The notes under the pieces were generated by a model, which worked only from the letters and a program-made list of their open reading frames with translations, searched no databases and was not told the DNA's origin. The position numbers and the translations under genes were made by a program. Source: Hymenobacter cavernae (GTDB taxonomy: Bacteria; Bacteroidota; Bacteroidia; Cytophagales; Hymenobacteraceae). From it: 64,000 nt of DNA. Shown one piece after another: positions 8,174-16,241 of the stretch. Within the stretch, counting starts at the first letter, position 1. Every line of letters starts with the position of its first letter. The stretch spans positions 62,001-126,000 of the forward strand of contig NZ_BMHT01000001.1 of assembly GCF_014641455.1 (NCBI RefSeq), given 5' to 3'.

Positions 8174-9946
8174 TTACCGTCTTCCCCCAAACAGCCGCTG
8201 GAAGAAGCCGCCCCGCTTGCGGTGCTTGGTTTTGACTTTCACTTTCATCGTCGGCTCAGAAGTGGGCGGGCGGCTGGCTACGCTGGGGCGCGGCGTGGGT
8301 GCGGGCCGCGTAACCGGGGCCGGAGCCTGCGGACTGGTTGGGGGCGTGGCCGTTGGCGCCTGCGCTACAATAATTTCGGCGGAGCGGCCGGTGGTCGTCA
8401 CGCGGGCGGGTGGGCTTTCGTTGTGCAGCCGGTCGACGGCCGTCACGTAGTAGGCGTAGGCGGTTCCGGCCTGGGCCGTGGTATCGATCAGCACGGGCGC
8501 GTGCGTGGCAAGCTGGGGTACCAAACCTAGGATGCGGCGCGGATCGTCGGGCGTGGCGGTTTCACCCTGGGCGAAGCGGTATACTACGTAGTATCGAGCC
8601 AGGTCGCCGTCGGAAGCGGCGGGGCTGGGCTGCCAGGCCAGCGTGACGGCCAGGCCCGTGCGCGTGAGTACCAGGTTCTGGACCGGGCGCGGCGGTAAGG
8701 CATCCAGCCACGGCATTGTGGGAACTAAGGCCGGGTAGCGGAACTCGTGCTGACGCAAGGAATCGGTGGTATTGCGCGGGTTAGCCATGAGCGAACGGGC
8801 ACTGAAAAATACGCTGCCGCTCACGTCGGTCGGGTACGAGCGGTTCAGGCGCACTTGCCTGGGTAGCTCGCGCGGGTTGCGCCACGTCGTATCCGATTTC
8901 GTGTTTTCCAGCATGCGGTACGCGCCGTGCCCGATGTACAAATGGCGGTCGAAGTGGTTGCGCGCCCACCACTCCACCAGCACCGGGTAGGGCGCCGACC
9001 GAAAGTTGCTGCTCCAATAAAGCTGCGGCAAAATGTAATCGACCCAGCCCTGGCGCATCCATTCGCGGGCGTCGGCATACAGGCCCGTGTAGCCCTGGAA
9101 AGCTCGCGTGGCGGAGCCATCCGGGTTTTCGTTCTGGTTCATCCAGACGCCAAAAGGCGACACGCCGAACTTCACCCAGCGCTTGTTTTGCTGAATCGCC
9201 GCGTGCAAATCCCGGATCAGCACGTTCACGTTTTGGCGCCGCCAATCGGCTAGCTTCAGGCCGTTGGGGTTGTACTGGGTGAAAGCCAGCTCGTCGTGAA
9301 TCGCCTGCCCGGCTTCGGGATACGGGTAGAAATAGTCGTCGAAATGCACGCCATCGATGTCGTAGCGGCGCACCACATCCAGAATTACCTGCGTGATGTA
9401 GTCGCGCACCGCCGGCAGACCGGGGTTGTAGAGCAGCTTGCCGCTGTAGCGCAGAAACCACTCGGGGTGCTGCCGAAACGGGTGCGTGGAAGCCAGCCGG
9501 CGCGTGGCCGTGTCGGTGGAGGCGCGGTAAGGGTTGAACCAAGCGTGAAACTCCATGCCGCGCAGGTGGGCTTCCTCAATCAGGAACGGCAGGGGGTCGT
9601 AGTACGGGCTAGGTGCTTTGCCCTGCTGGCCGGTCAGCCACTTGCTCCAGGGCTCCAGCTCGCTTTGGTAGAAGGCATCCGACGACGGCCGAATCTGCAC
9701 GAACACCGCGTTGATGCCGTTGCGCTGCTGCGCGTCGAGCATGCGGCGGTACTCGCGGCGCTGCTGCTCGGGCGGCAGCGTGCGGGCGCTTGGCCAGTCA
9801 ATATTCTCAACTGTCGCAATCCAGACGCCGCGCAGCTCGCGCTTGGGCGGGCCATCCTGGGCGCCAGCGAGCAGCGGCAAACCTAGCAGCAAGCTGAAAA
9901 TAACACGAAAAGCAACGGAGCAAACGGCGGGAAAAGATCGGAGCAT
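8174..9946 (-). CDS. GHL10-family glycoside hydrolase with Fn3 domain, secreted
   Basis: I start at the ATG at 9944-9946, which gives a signal peptide (MLRSFPAVCSVAF...LLAGAQ) and a 590-residue product; the frame is open 16 codons further. Residues about 30-370 match the glycosyl-hydrolase-like 10 family (PF02638): RELRGVWIATVENIDWPS, NGINAVFVQIRPSSDAFY, FHAWFNPYR and DGVHFDDYFYPY. This TIM-barrel family acts on cell-wall or other glycans, with no exact substrate known here. A fibronectin type III domain (about 425-520) follows, then a Pro/Thr-rich linker and a very basic tail (KVKVKTKHRKRGG). It is convergent with the membrane protein at 7565. Its upstream region carries a 21-bp tandem repeat array. 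Confidence 0.92.
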   Translation of the reverse strand: MLRSFPAVCSVAFRVIFSLLLGLPLLAGAQDGPPKRELRGVWIATVENIDWPSARTLPPEQQRREYRRMLDAQQRNGINAVFVQIRPSSDAFYQSELEPWSKWLTGQQGKAPSPYYDPLPFLIEEAHLRGMEFHAWFNPYRASTDTATRRLASTHPFRQHPEWFLRYSGKLLYNPGLPAVRDYITQVILDVVRRYDIDGVHFDDYFYPYPEAGQAIHDELAFTQYNPNGLKLADWRRQNVNVLIRDLHAAIQQNKRWVKFGVSPFGVWMNQNENPDGSATRAFQGYTGLYADAREWMRQGWVDYILPQLYWSSNFRSAPYPVLVEWWARNHFDRHLYIGHGAYRMLENTKSDTTWRNPRELPRQVRLNRSYPTDVSGSVFFSARSLMANPRNTTDSLRQHEFRYPALVPTMPWLDALPPRPVQNLVLTRTGLAVTLAWQPSPAASDGDLARYYVVYRFAQGETATPDDPRRILGLVPQLATHAPVLIDTTAQAGTAYAYYVTAVDRLHNESPPARVTTTGRSAEIIVAQAPTATPPTSPQAPAPVTRPAPTPRPSVASRPPTSEPTMKVKVKTKHRKRGGFFQRLFGGRR

Positions 9947-9997
9947 CAGGGCATAAACGGAAACGTGCGCAAAGTACGCACAACGGCGGGGCAACTG

Positions 9998-10207
9998 CTA
10001 CTGCTGTTTCGCACCGACCACAACCAGTTTGCCGCACTAGCCAACCAGTTCGCCAAAACAGCCTTCCGGTTGGGGTCTGACCCGAACTACTTCCTGTTTT
10101 TGGCCAACTACTTCGCGGCGAAAACGAACTGGTTCAGCGCCGTTGTCAACTGACTCGCCTACTTAGCCAACCAGTTCGCCATTTCAGCTACCCGGAACGG
10201 GTCGGCA
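9998..10207. repeat. Degenerate 21-bp tandem repeat array (about nine units)
   Basis: A core close to GCCAACCAGTTCGCC recurs at exact 21-bp steps. The nonamer AAC-type cores start at 10022, 10043, 10085, 10106, 10127, 10148 and 10169; the units at 10064 and 10190 are more diverged but resemble each other (CCGG..GGGTC). The units at 10040-10081 and 10166-10207 form a higher-order repeat. On the plus strand a short open frame reads as heptads of the form N-(Q/Y/W)-F-(A/S). The array begins about 50 bp upstream of the GHL10 start codon and fills most of the gap 9947-10258. Function unknown. Confidence 0.85.
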
Positions 10208-10258
10208 GCCACCTGCCTCCCCTGCTCACCCAGCCACGTCGGGAGGCCAGCCCAAAAG

Positions 10259-11554
10259 TCATTCATCATAGCGCAGCCGAAACCGACCTAGGTCGGGCAC
10301 ATGGCGCCGGGGCCGTTGCAGCTCATGCTGGTACACTGCCCGACCTAGGTTGCGCAGAAAGGGGAAGCCCTCCGTGTCGTAGTCGTAGTGGTCGTCGTTC
10401 AACACCTCATCCGCGTTGACGTAAATCACGGCGGCGAGCATAAATTCCACGTTGCGGTCGAGGTCCACGATGTATGCGTTGTCGATCAGAAAGCCATACG
10501 CCTGCCCGATCTTGTTGAAAATGCGCACGCCCGGCGGCAGCGGACCAGCCGGGCCACCCGCCAGCAGAAACTTGGCGTAGTTGTCGGGAAATTCCTTCGC
10601 ATTGTAGCGCGGATGTTGGCTTTCGCGGGGCAACATGCTCAGGTAGCGCCGCAGAAAGACGTAGTCTTTTTCCGTGAGCTGTTGAAAGCGCTGCTTTTGG
10701 GGCACAGCTTCCGGGAAGAGAATGGCGCGCAGTACGTTCTGCAAGTCGGGCAGCGACGCAAAATTCTTCTGGCTGAAGTCCATGGGCTTGCTGATCAGCC
10801 TCCCTCCTTCCAGGTAACTATTCCCAATCTTTTCGCCCCAGCGCGGCAACTCTTACATGGCGCGGGCGGGCTGCACGCCTTCCGGCTGCACATAAAGAGG
10901 CCGCTGCAAGCTTGAGTCGGCGTAAAAAACGAATGGATTGGTGTGGAGCGTGCGAAACCCCGAATCGCCGACCGACAGGCGGTGCAGAATGCGCGTGTTG
11001 CGGTAGCCGTGTGCCCGCAACCTAGCTTTCAATGGTCCGCGCCCGACGAACTCGTAAAGTCGATTAAAGGCGTCGTTATCACTAACCAGCAGCACTTTGC
11101 GGATATACTGCGCAATGCTGGCTCGCCCATTTGCAGCCGATGTATCCTCTACAACACGCGTCTGACCGGCATAAGCCGAGTCGATGCGCAGCGGCGAATC
11201 GGGAGCTAGGCCCGGCACTTGCGCGGCCAAACTCCGCAGCTTTTCCAGCGCCAGCGCGGCGGCGGGCAGCTTTATGGTGCTGGCCGGGTAAAAATATTCG
11301 CGGGGCCGCACGCGGTAGCGGTAGGTGCGAAAGTGCGGCCGGTTCTGCGCGTCGCGGTTGATGCGGGTGTAGAGAATCTGCACGCGGTAGCGCGCCGGGT
11401 CGCGCAGCACGCGCCCAAACCTAGCCGTATCGGCCCGCAACAAGTGGCGCAGCGGGTTGCCTAACTGAGCCAGCACCGCCTGACTGCTGAGCAAGCCAGT
11501 CAGCAATAACAAAGACCGCCACCACCAGCGGAGCGCGGAAAGCGAAGTAGTCAT
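10259..11554 (-). pseudogene. Class A beta-lactamase-like serine hydrolase broken by an in-frame stop
   Basis: Two frames in the same register, 11554-10853 and 10849-10259, are parted only by TAA at 10855-10853 and one further codon. Together they make one secreted serine hydrolase of about 430 residues. The first part has a signal peptide (start at 11552-11554; LLSSQAVLAQ), the SxxK motif (YPASTIKLP) and the SDN motif (VSDNDAFNRLYEF). The second holds the rest of the fold, including RIFNKIGQAYGF, where relatives have KTG, and the conserved C-terminus VYQHELQRPR. Homologues of this Bacteroidota family run on through this point without a break, from memory. Either a true nonsense mutation or a sequencing error; the KTG to KIG change favours decay. 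Confidence 0.85.
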
Positions 11555-11665
11555 GGGCCGGGAAGATAACCTATCCCGAACTTCCGTACTACCTCGCACT
11601 ACCGTTTTCCAGCTGGCCGTGGCGGTCTTATTAACTCGCCGGGCGCAACATTATCAGGCGAAAAC

Positions 11666-11935
11666 CTAGGCTAGGTCGTCATCATCATCGTCTTCGAAGT
11701 CGTCGTCGGCCAGGTCGTCATCGTCCAGGTCGTCTACGTCATCGATATCATCATCGTCATCAAGGTCCAGATCATCGTCGTCATCAAGGTCCAGGTCGTC
11801 GTCGTCATCGACGTCATCATCGTCGTCGTCCGGGCCACCTTGTGCGGCGCGCGGCGCGGTTAGGGTGAAATCGTCATCATCCTCGAAGGCCGTTTGACCG
11901 CCGAATACCGGGCTGTTGTTGGTTTTGATAGCCAT
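11666..11935 (-). CDS. Extremely Asp-rich small acidic protein
   Basis: The 89-residue protein has a short ordinary N-terminus (MAIKTNNSPVFGGQTAFE) and then is dominated by Asp runs broken by Leu, Val or Ile, such as DDDDDLDLDDDDDLDLD. Roughly half of all residues are Asp, and after residue 5 there is no Lys and only one Arg. The DNA shows a GTC/ATC microsatellite-like pattern, so copy number may vary between strains. The ATG at 11935 and in-frame stop are clear and codons alternate GAC/GAT, which argues for selection on protein. Possible roles are metal (Ca, Mg) buffering or a disordered protectant; neither is shown. Next to it lies another disordered small protein gene (12008-12319). Confidence 0.75.
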   Translation of the reverse strand: MAIKTNNSPVFGGQTAFEDDDDFTLTAPRAAQGGPDDDDDDVDDDDDLDLDDDDDLDLDDDDDIDDVDDLDDDDLADDDFEDDDDDDLA

Positions 11936-12007
11936 AAGTGAAACTGAAGAAAGTGTGGATAGGAAAGAAACCGCCGCTTGTTGCTGCCGGCGGCAGAAAG
12001 GTACTAG

Positions 12008-12319
12008 TTACAACGACACTTTGCCGGATTCGCCGCCCGAAACACCGGTTCCGCTGGAAGCGGTGCTGCCCCCTACATCGCCTTCATCGGCGTTGCCGGG
12101 CTTATCGTAGTGGGTGCTCGTGCTGACGTTTTTGCCTTTGATTTCGTGGCCGCCCTCGGTGCCGCCGCTGCCGGAGTTGTCGTCGGCGTTGAGGCCGCGC
12201 AACGCATCCGAATGGTTGTCGGGGAACTGACGGCCTTCCGGCTGACGCTGATCCGGCTGTGCGGTGCCCTCTTGCTCAATAGCCTGGGCGTCGGTGGGTA
12301 TTTCCTTGTTTTCTGCCAT
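12008..12319 (-). CDS. Small hydrophilic, probably disordered protein
   Basis: I start at the ATG at 12317-12319 (MAENKEIPTDAQAIEQEG), giving 103 residues; upstream codons in the frame look non-coding. The sequence is rich in Gly, Ser, Asp, Glu and Gln with almost no large hydrophobic residues and no Cys or Trp, so it should be intrinsically disordered. It resembles in composition the hydrophilic stress proteins of desiccation-tolerant bacteria and the small protein at 31189 of this window. I recognise no named family. It shares strand with the Asp-rich gene, 72 bp upstream of it. Confidence 0.65.
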   Translation of the reverse strand: MAENKEIPTDAQAIEQEGTAQPDQRQPEGRQFPDNHSDALRGLNADDNSGSGGTEGGHEIKGKNVSTSTHYDKPGNADEGDVGGSTASSGTGVSGGESGKVSL

Positions 12320-12479
12320 AGTCCTAGCGTCTGTCTGACGGAGTAAGAGGTGAGAAGTAGCACACGATATACGCGGCCTTGGCAAGGTGGTTTTGTGCTT
12401 ATGCGAATGTTGCGCGGCTTTTGCGCAACTTAGGGGAGTTATCTCAATCTTTTTACGCTCCGCTGAATTTTTCCTTCCT

Positions 12480-13601
12480 ATGCCCTCCTCTTCGGCTGCC
12501 CAACCATCCGATTTCTTCTATCAGAAAACCGAAGCCGAGCTGCGCTACCTGGTGCAGCACCCCGATTTTTACCACCCCGATGTGGTAGCCGCCGCCCGGC
12601 GCGAGCTGCACCGGCGCGGCGTCAATACGCCCACCGAAGCCGCGCCGCCTGCCCCATCAGCTGAGCCTGAATTTGCCGAGCTGCCGGCCGAGCGCCGCTG
12701 GGCGGCCCCGGCCGCTGGCCTAGGTTTGCTGCTGCTGGCGCTGCTGGGCTGGCGCTCCTACGAAGGTGCGCGACCCGCAGCGCCGAAAGCTACGAAGCCG
12801 CTCCCGGCCACGCTGCAAGCCGTAGCGCTGCGCCCGCTCCGCTCCTTCGACTCGCTGACGACCGTGCAGGTGCGGCAGCAAAAAGTACTGCTGTCCGCCG
12901 CCGACCGAATTGATACGACTGCCACGCGTAAGTATCTGCTACTGGCCCGCCGCTACTGGACGGCCGAAAATCAGGCAGAATATATCTATACTCTAGCTGC
13001 TCAAAATCAGACCGATGACCGATTTGCCGGCTTGCTGAGGCTGAACGCCGAGCAGTGGCACAGCTTCACGGGTGTGCTCGGCTATAACCACAAGCTGCGG
13101 CCCGCCATGCAGCAAAAGCTAGCTTTGATGAACCGGGCCGCCGACTTGCGCATGGCTGTCATCAATCAGCTGGCCTTTCGCAGCACGCAGGGCCTGCCGC
13201 TGCTGATAGCGCCCATGCAAACCAGCCGCGACTCCGCCTTTTATCTGCGCCAAATGGTGCTAGGTATACCCGCCAACCAGCGTATCGTTCCGGGCAGCGT
13301 GCCGCTGGAGCAGCCAGCCGCTGAAGATCAAGCTGCCGCTCAGCTGGTCACAACGTTACCCGCGCCGCAGGCCGGTCAGAACCCGGTGTACGTGCTCGAC
13401 GGCGAAGTGCTGCACAGCAACCCCGGCACCGGCGAGCCGCCCACGGTGGTGCAGCAGCTACCGCCCGAGTCGCTCGGCCGGATTGTGGTGCTGAAGCCCG
13501 CGCTGGCCGTGCGCGAGTTTGGTCCGCAGGCCCACGACGGGGCCGTGGTTATTTACACCAAAGCCACACTGCGCTCGATGCAGGACGAACCGGCGGATTA
13601 G
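12480..13601 (+). CDS. Membrane-anchored protein with C-terminal TonB-plug-like domain
   Basis: With the ATG at 12480 the product has 373 residues. Residues about 13-50 hold a module, KTEAELRYLVQHPDFYHPDV and AARRELHRRG, that recurs at the N-terminus of the rhomboid gene next door. One membrane helix follows (AAGLGLLLLALLGW). The central part is helical and unassigned. The C-terminus (about 300-365) reads NPVYVLDGEVL...LPPESLGRIVVLKPA...GPQAHDGAVVIYTK, the pattern of the plug domain seen in SusC-type receptors but without any barrel. The rhomboid gene starts 13 bp after its stop, so the two are probably co-transcribed. A regulated substrate of that protease is an attractive but untested idea. 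Confidence 0.75.
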   Translation: MPSSSAAQPSDFFYQKTEAELRYLVQHPDFYHPDVVAAARRELHRRGVNTPTEAAPPAPSAEPEFAELPAERRWAAPAAGLGLLLLALLGWRSYEGARPAAPKATKPLPATLQAVALRPLRSFDSLTTVQVRQQKVLLSAADRIDTTATRKYLLLARRYWTAENQAEYIYTLAAQNQTDDRFAGLLRLNAEQWHSFTGVLGYNHKLRPAMQQKLALMNRAADLRMAVINQLAFRSTQGLPLLIAPMQTSRDSAFYLRQMVLGIPANQRIVPGSVPLEQPAAEDQAAAQLVTTLPAPQAGQNPVYVLDGEVLHSNPGTGEPPTVVQQLPPESLGRIVVLKPALAVREFGPQAHDGAVVIYTKATLRSMQDEPAD

Positions 13602-13614
13602 CTGTTCTAAGGCC

Positions 13615-14460
13615 ATGGAGCCCGAACAACACACCACCTCATCGGAGCCGCTGGCCCGCAAAACCAACGCCGAGCTGCTCTACCTCACGCAGAACGCCCG
13701 CCGCTACCCGGCACCGCTGGTGCAGGCCGCCGTGCGCGAGCTGCAACGCCGCGAACTGATTCCGGCGGAGCTGCCCGCCGCTCCCGCACCGGCACCGACA
13801 CCGGAAAACCTAGGTCGCGGCGGGCTCCACGATGCGCGCGACCTGCTCCGCACCCTGTTCTGGCCCACCGGCTCCCACCTGGTCACCTCCCTCCTGCTCG
13901 ACCTCAACCTGCTGATCTACTTGCTTATGGGGCTCAAGGGTGTGAATCTGCTGGTGCCGCGCTCCGCTGATCTGGTGGCGTGGGGGTCTAATTTTTCGCC
14001 GCTTACGCTACACGGGCAGCCCTGGCGGCTGCTTACCTGCTGTTTTCTGCATGGCGGCCCGGCGCATTTGCTGCTCAACGCGGGCACGCTGGTGGTGCTA
14101 GGTTTGCTGGCCGAGCCGCTGCTAGGTCGGGGGCGGTTTCTGTTGGGCTATCTGCTTAGCGGCGTGGGCGGTAGCTTGGCTAGCTTGTGGTGGCACATGC
14201 CAGGCGGGGTTAATTCGGTGGGCGCCTCGGGGGCTATTTTCGGGCTTTATGGCTTGTTGCTCGCCCTCAGTCTGGCCAAAAATAGCGGCGTAAGCCATCA
14301 GCAGCGCCGCCCGCTATTTGGCCTCTTGCTCTACCTGATGCTCACCAGCCTGCTCGCCGGCCTCGAAGGCGCCGGCAATACGGACAATGCCGCGCACCTA
14401 GGTGGCCTGCTCACGGGTTTCGTGGTGGGGTGGCTACTCCCCCGGAAAGCTGCCGCTTGA
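13615..14460 (+). CDS. Rhomboid family intramembrane serine protease
   Basis: The ATG at 13615 (MEPEQHTTSSEPLARKTN) gives 281 residues. The N-terminal cytoplasmic part carries the same K-T-x-A-E-L...RREL module as the preceding protein. The rhomboid core (PF01694) begins near residue 85. HGGPAHLLLN contains the conserved His/Asn of TM2, NSVGASGAIFGLYG holds the catalytic Ser in GASG, and AHLGGLLTGFVVG has the catalytic His of the Ser-His dyad. Such enzymes cut membrane proteins within or near their helices. Substrate unknown; the single-pass protein encoded just upstream is a natural candidate because of coupling and the shared module. Confidence 0.93.
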   Translation: MEPEQHTTSSEPLARKTNAELLYLTQNARRYPAPLVQAAVRELQRRELIPAELPAAPAPAPTPENLGRGGLHDARDLLRTLFWPTGSHLVTSLLLDLNLLIYLLMGLKGVNLLVPRSADLVAWGSNFSPLTLHGQPWRLLTCCFLHGGPAHLLLNAGTLVVLGLLAEPLLGRGRFLLGYLLSGVGGSLASLWWHMPGGVNSVGASGAIFGLYGLLLALSLAKNSGVSHQQRRPLFGLLLYLMLTSLLAGLEGAGNTDNAAHLGGLLTGFVVGWLLPRKAAA

Positions 14461-14627
14461 TATAGCTAGTTCAGCACGCTTATTCCCCTTTTTACATACC
14501 AATTCCTGCTGTTTATATACAAATAAAATTCAAACCCATCTTCTGTTAATACAGTACGTCTATATTTACGGGCGCGGTGCTGCACTCATCCGCTACGCCT
14601 TTCTCCTACCCTTTCGCATCTCCTTCT

Positions 14628-15614
14628 ATGAAAAACCAATTACGCGCTTTTTTCTGTGCGGCAGGCCTGCTGTGGGCCGGTGCTGCCACCGCCCAAAACA
14701 CGGTGCCTAACGCCAGCTTTGATAACTGGGAAAACCGTCCCTTAAGCAATGAGCGGCCTCAAGGCTGGCTTACTTCGGATGACATTCTGTATCAACTACT
14801 AGGTGATTTTCTCACTCCTAGAGCTACACGTCTTATCGAAAAAGTTTCTGAAACACACAGTGGTCCGTCCGCGGCACTCCTTACACCCAAGAACATTACG
14901 GTTGTAGGATTTGGAAGCAGGCCTGTTCCTGCCATTTTATTGCTGGGTGACCGTTTTCGCGTTAGTATAGAAGATCTAGCGAACCCAGCATCTCTTGCTG
15001 ATATTACCCGGTCGCGGGGCGTGCCTTTCACCGGCCGTCCTACGCAGCTGAACTTCTGGTATGTATTCGCCGGTGCTCCCACGGATCAGGCTAATGTTGC
15101 CGTAATCCTGACCAAAGGCAACTTGAAAAATGGAGGATTTACCGTTGGCGGCGGCACCACCACAATGCCATTAACCTCCTCGACCACGGAATACACCCGG
15201 TTCACCCTGCCGATTACGTACACCTCGGAGGTGGCCCCCGACTCTATTCGCATGGGCTTCAGCATCGGCGGCAACCAGGTGTTTTCCAGCGGCGCGGCCA
15301 TGGCCATCGACGATATTTCGTTTTCTACCATCACGGCCACGGCTAACCCTACCGTAGCTGGCTCGTTATCGGTTTACCCCAACCCTAGCACCAACGGGCT
15401 GTTCTCGCTGGCTTCGCTGCAAAACCCCGGCGTAGCCACGGCCCCGCTGAGCGTGACCGATGCCTTAGGCAAAGTGGTAGTGCGGCAAGCTGCCGCCCCG
15501 GCCAGCGCAGCCAATGGCCGTCAACTCGATTTGCGCGGGCGTCCGGCCGGCGTGTACCTGCTCCGCCTCGACACGCCCGAGGGCGTAGTGGTGCGCAAGC
15601 TGCAAGTGCAGTAA
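14628..15614 (+). CDS. Secreted protein with type IX sorting domain
   Basis: From the ATG at 14628 the 328-residue product has a signal peptide (MKNQLRAFFCAAGLLWAGAATAQ). The body begins NTVPNASFDNWENRP and PQGWLTSDD, a start like that of PCMD-type carbohydrate-associated modules, and continues as a predicted beta sandwich up to residue about 245. The last 80 residues are a type A T9SS sorting domain: SLSVYPNPSTNGLFSL...VTDALGKVV...GRPAGVYLLRL...VRKLQVQ. It should cross the outer membrane by T9SS and stay surface-bound or be released. The 5' half of the gene is less GC-rich than its surroundings. A strong palindrome (15632-15726) ends the unit. Confidence 0.85.
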   Translation: MKNQLRAFFCAAGLLWAGAATAQNTVPNASFDNWENRPLSNERPQGWLTSDDILYQLLGDFLTPRATRLIEKVSETHSGPSAALLTPKNITVVGFGSRPVPAILLLGDRFRVSIEDLANPASLADITRSRGVPFTGRPTQLNFWYVFAGAPTDQANVAVILTKGNLKNGGFTVGGGTTTMPLTSSTTEYTRFTLPITYTSEVAPDSIRMGFSIGGNQVFSSGAAMAIDDISFSTITATANPTVAGSLSVYPNPSTNGLFSLASLQNPGVATAPLSVTDALGKVVVRQAAAPASAANGRQLDLRGRPAGVYLLRLDTPEGVVVRKLQVQ

Positions 15615-15631
15615 GCTAGGTCGAAGTCGTT

Positions 15632-15726
15632 AAACGGCTGACATTCCGAGCGGGGCGAGGAATCTGGGTTATCTACCTAGGTTCGTCAACTCAGATTCCT
15701 CGCCCCGCTCGGAATGTCAGCCGTTT
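15632..15726. repeat. Intergenic palindrome, family A (perfect 35-bp stem)
   Basis: Arms 15632-15666 and 15692-15726 are perfect reverse complements (core ACATTCCGAGCGGGGCGAGG). The 25-nt loop contains CCTAGG. The right arm is followed by T's, so it could terminate transcription of the T9SS gene. Other copies: 34867-35081 (outer arms), 56599-56678 and 60725-60806, with a solo arm at about 16375-16404. Confidence 0.93.
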
Positions 15727-15772
15727 TTGCTGAATACAGACCTAGGTCAACCGTAACCTAGGCCATTGCGTT

Positions 15773-15801
15773 AGCAATTCGTAAACACGTATCGAATTGC
15801 T
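15773..15801. promoter_or_regulatory. 9-bp dyad abutting the start codon at 15802
   Basis: AGCAATTCG (15773-15781) and CGAATTGCT (15793-15801) are perfect inverted repeats with an 11-nt spacer and end exactly one base before the ATG. It could be an operator for a dimeric repressor or an RNA hairpin masking the start. No known regulator motif is recognised. Confidence 0.5.
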
Positions 15802-16164
15802 ATGAAAATACAAGTTGAAAAAGGCCAGGATAAACCATTTCTGCCCGACGGCCGCCACACGGTCGAAATCACGGACATTGAGGAAGGCACGAGCGAGCAC
15901 CAGAATGTGCCGTTCTTCGCCGTCCGGTTCGAGAACGAGGATGGCTTTGTGAGCCAGCGCTTCTACAACTCGCCGGCCGGGCTGCCGATTATCTTAGGTC
16001 TGTACGAAGCCGTCGGCATCGAACCCGAAGCCGGCAAAGACCTCGATACCAAGCAGCTGCTGGGCAAGCAGCTCTCCATCGAAGTCGGCGACCGGAGCTA
16101 CACCGACCCCGCGTCCGGCAACGAGCGCACCTTGCGCCAGGCATCTGGTTTTCAGGGCGTATAG
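15802..16164 (+). CDS. Small conserved hypothetical protein
   Basis: The 120-residue protein (MKIQVEKGQDKPFLPDGRHT) is acidic and soluble, with alternating hydrophobic residues (HTVEITDIEEG, PFFAVRFENEDGFVSQRFYN) that suggest a beta barrel or sandwich, and a C-terminal basic stretch (SGNERTLRQASGF). It lacks a signal peptide or membrane segment. The overall look is like the small OB-like proteins of phages and plasmids, but I do not recognise a family. It is monocistronic: a dyad touches its start codon and a perfect 18-bp terminator follows 16 bp after the stop. Confidence 0.75.
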   Translation: MKIQVEKGQDKPFLPDGRHTVEITDIEEGTSEHQNVPFFAVRFENEDGFVSQRFYNSPAGLPIILGLYEAVGIEPEAGKDLDTKQLLGKQLSIEVGDRSYTDPASGNERTLRQASGFQGV

Positions 16165-16180
16165 CCTAGGTTTGGAGTAA

Positions 16181-16223
16181 GCAAAGAGGCCCGCAGACTA
16201 CGTCTGCGGGCCTCTTTGCTTTT
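16181..16223 (+). terminator. Strong intrinsic terminator (18-bp perfect stem)
   Basis: The arms 16181-16198 and 16202-16219 pair perfectly with a 3-nt loop (core GAGGCCCGCAGAC), followed by CTTTT. It ends the gene at 15802. Confidence 0.93.
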
Positions 16224-16241
16224 AGTCGATTATCAGCGCGC

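Noticed and set aside
8781..9542. 253-codon open frame on the minus strand
   Set aside because: It overlaps the GHL10 gene in another frame of the same strand. The GHL10 frame has all family motifs.
9965..10153. Small gene with NQFA/NYFA heptads
   Set aside because: The heptads follow from the 21-bp DNA repeat; the frame has no good start context, ends inside the array, and begins inside the leader of the GHL10 gene. Kept as a repeat, not a gene.
9998..10207. CRISPR array
   Set aside because: The period is only 21 bp with no unique spacers, repeats are degenerate, and no cas genes are near.
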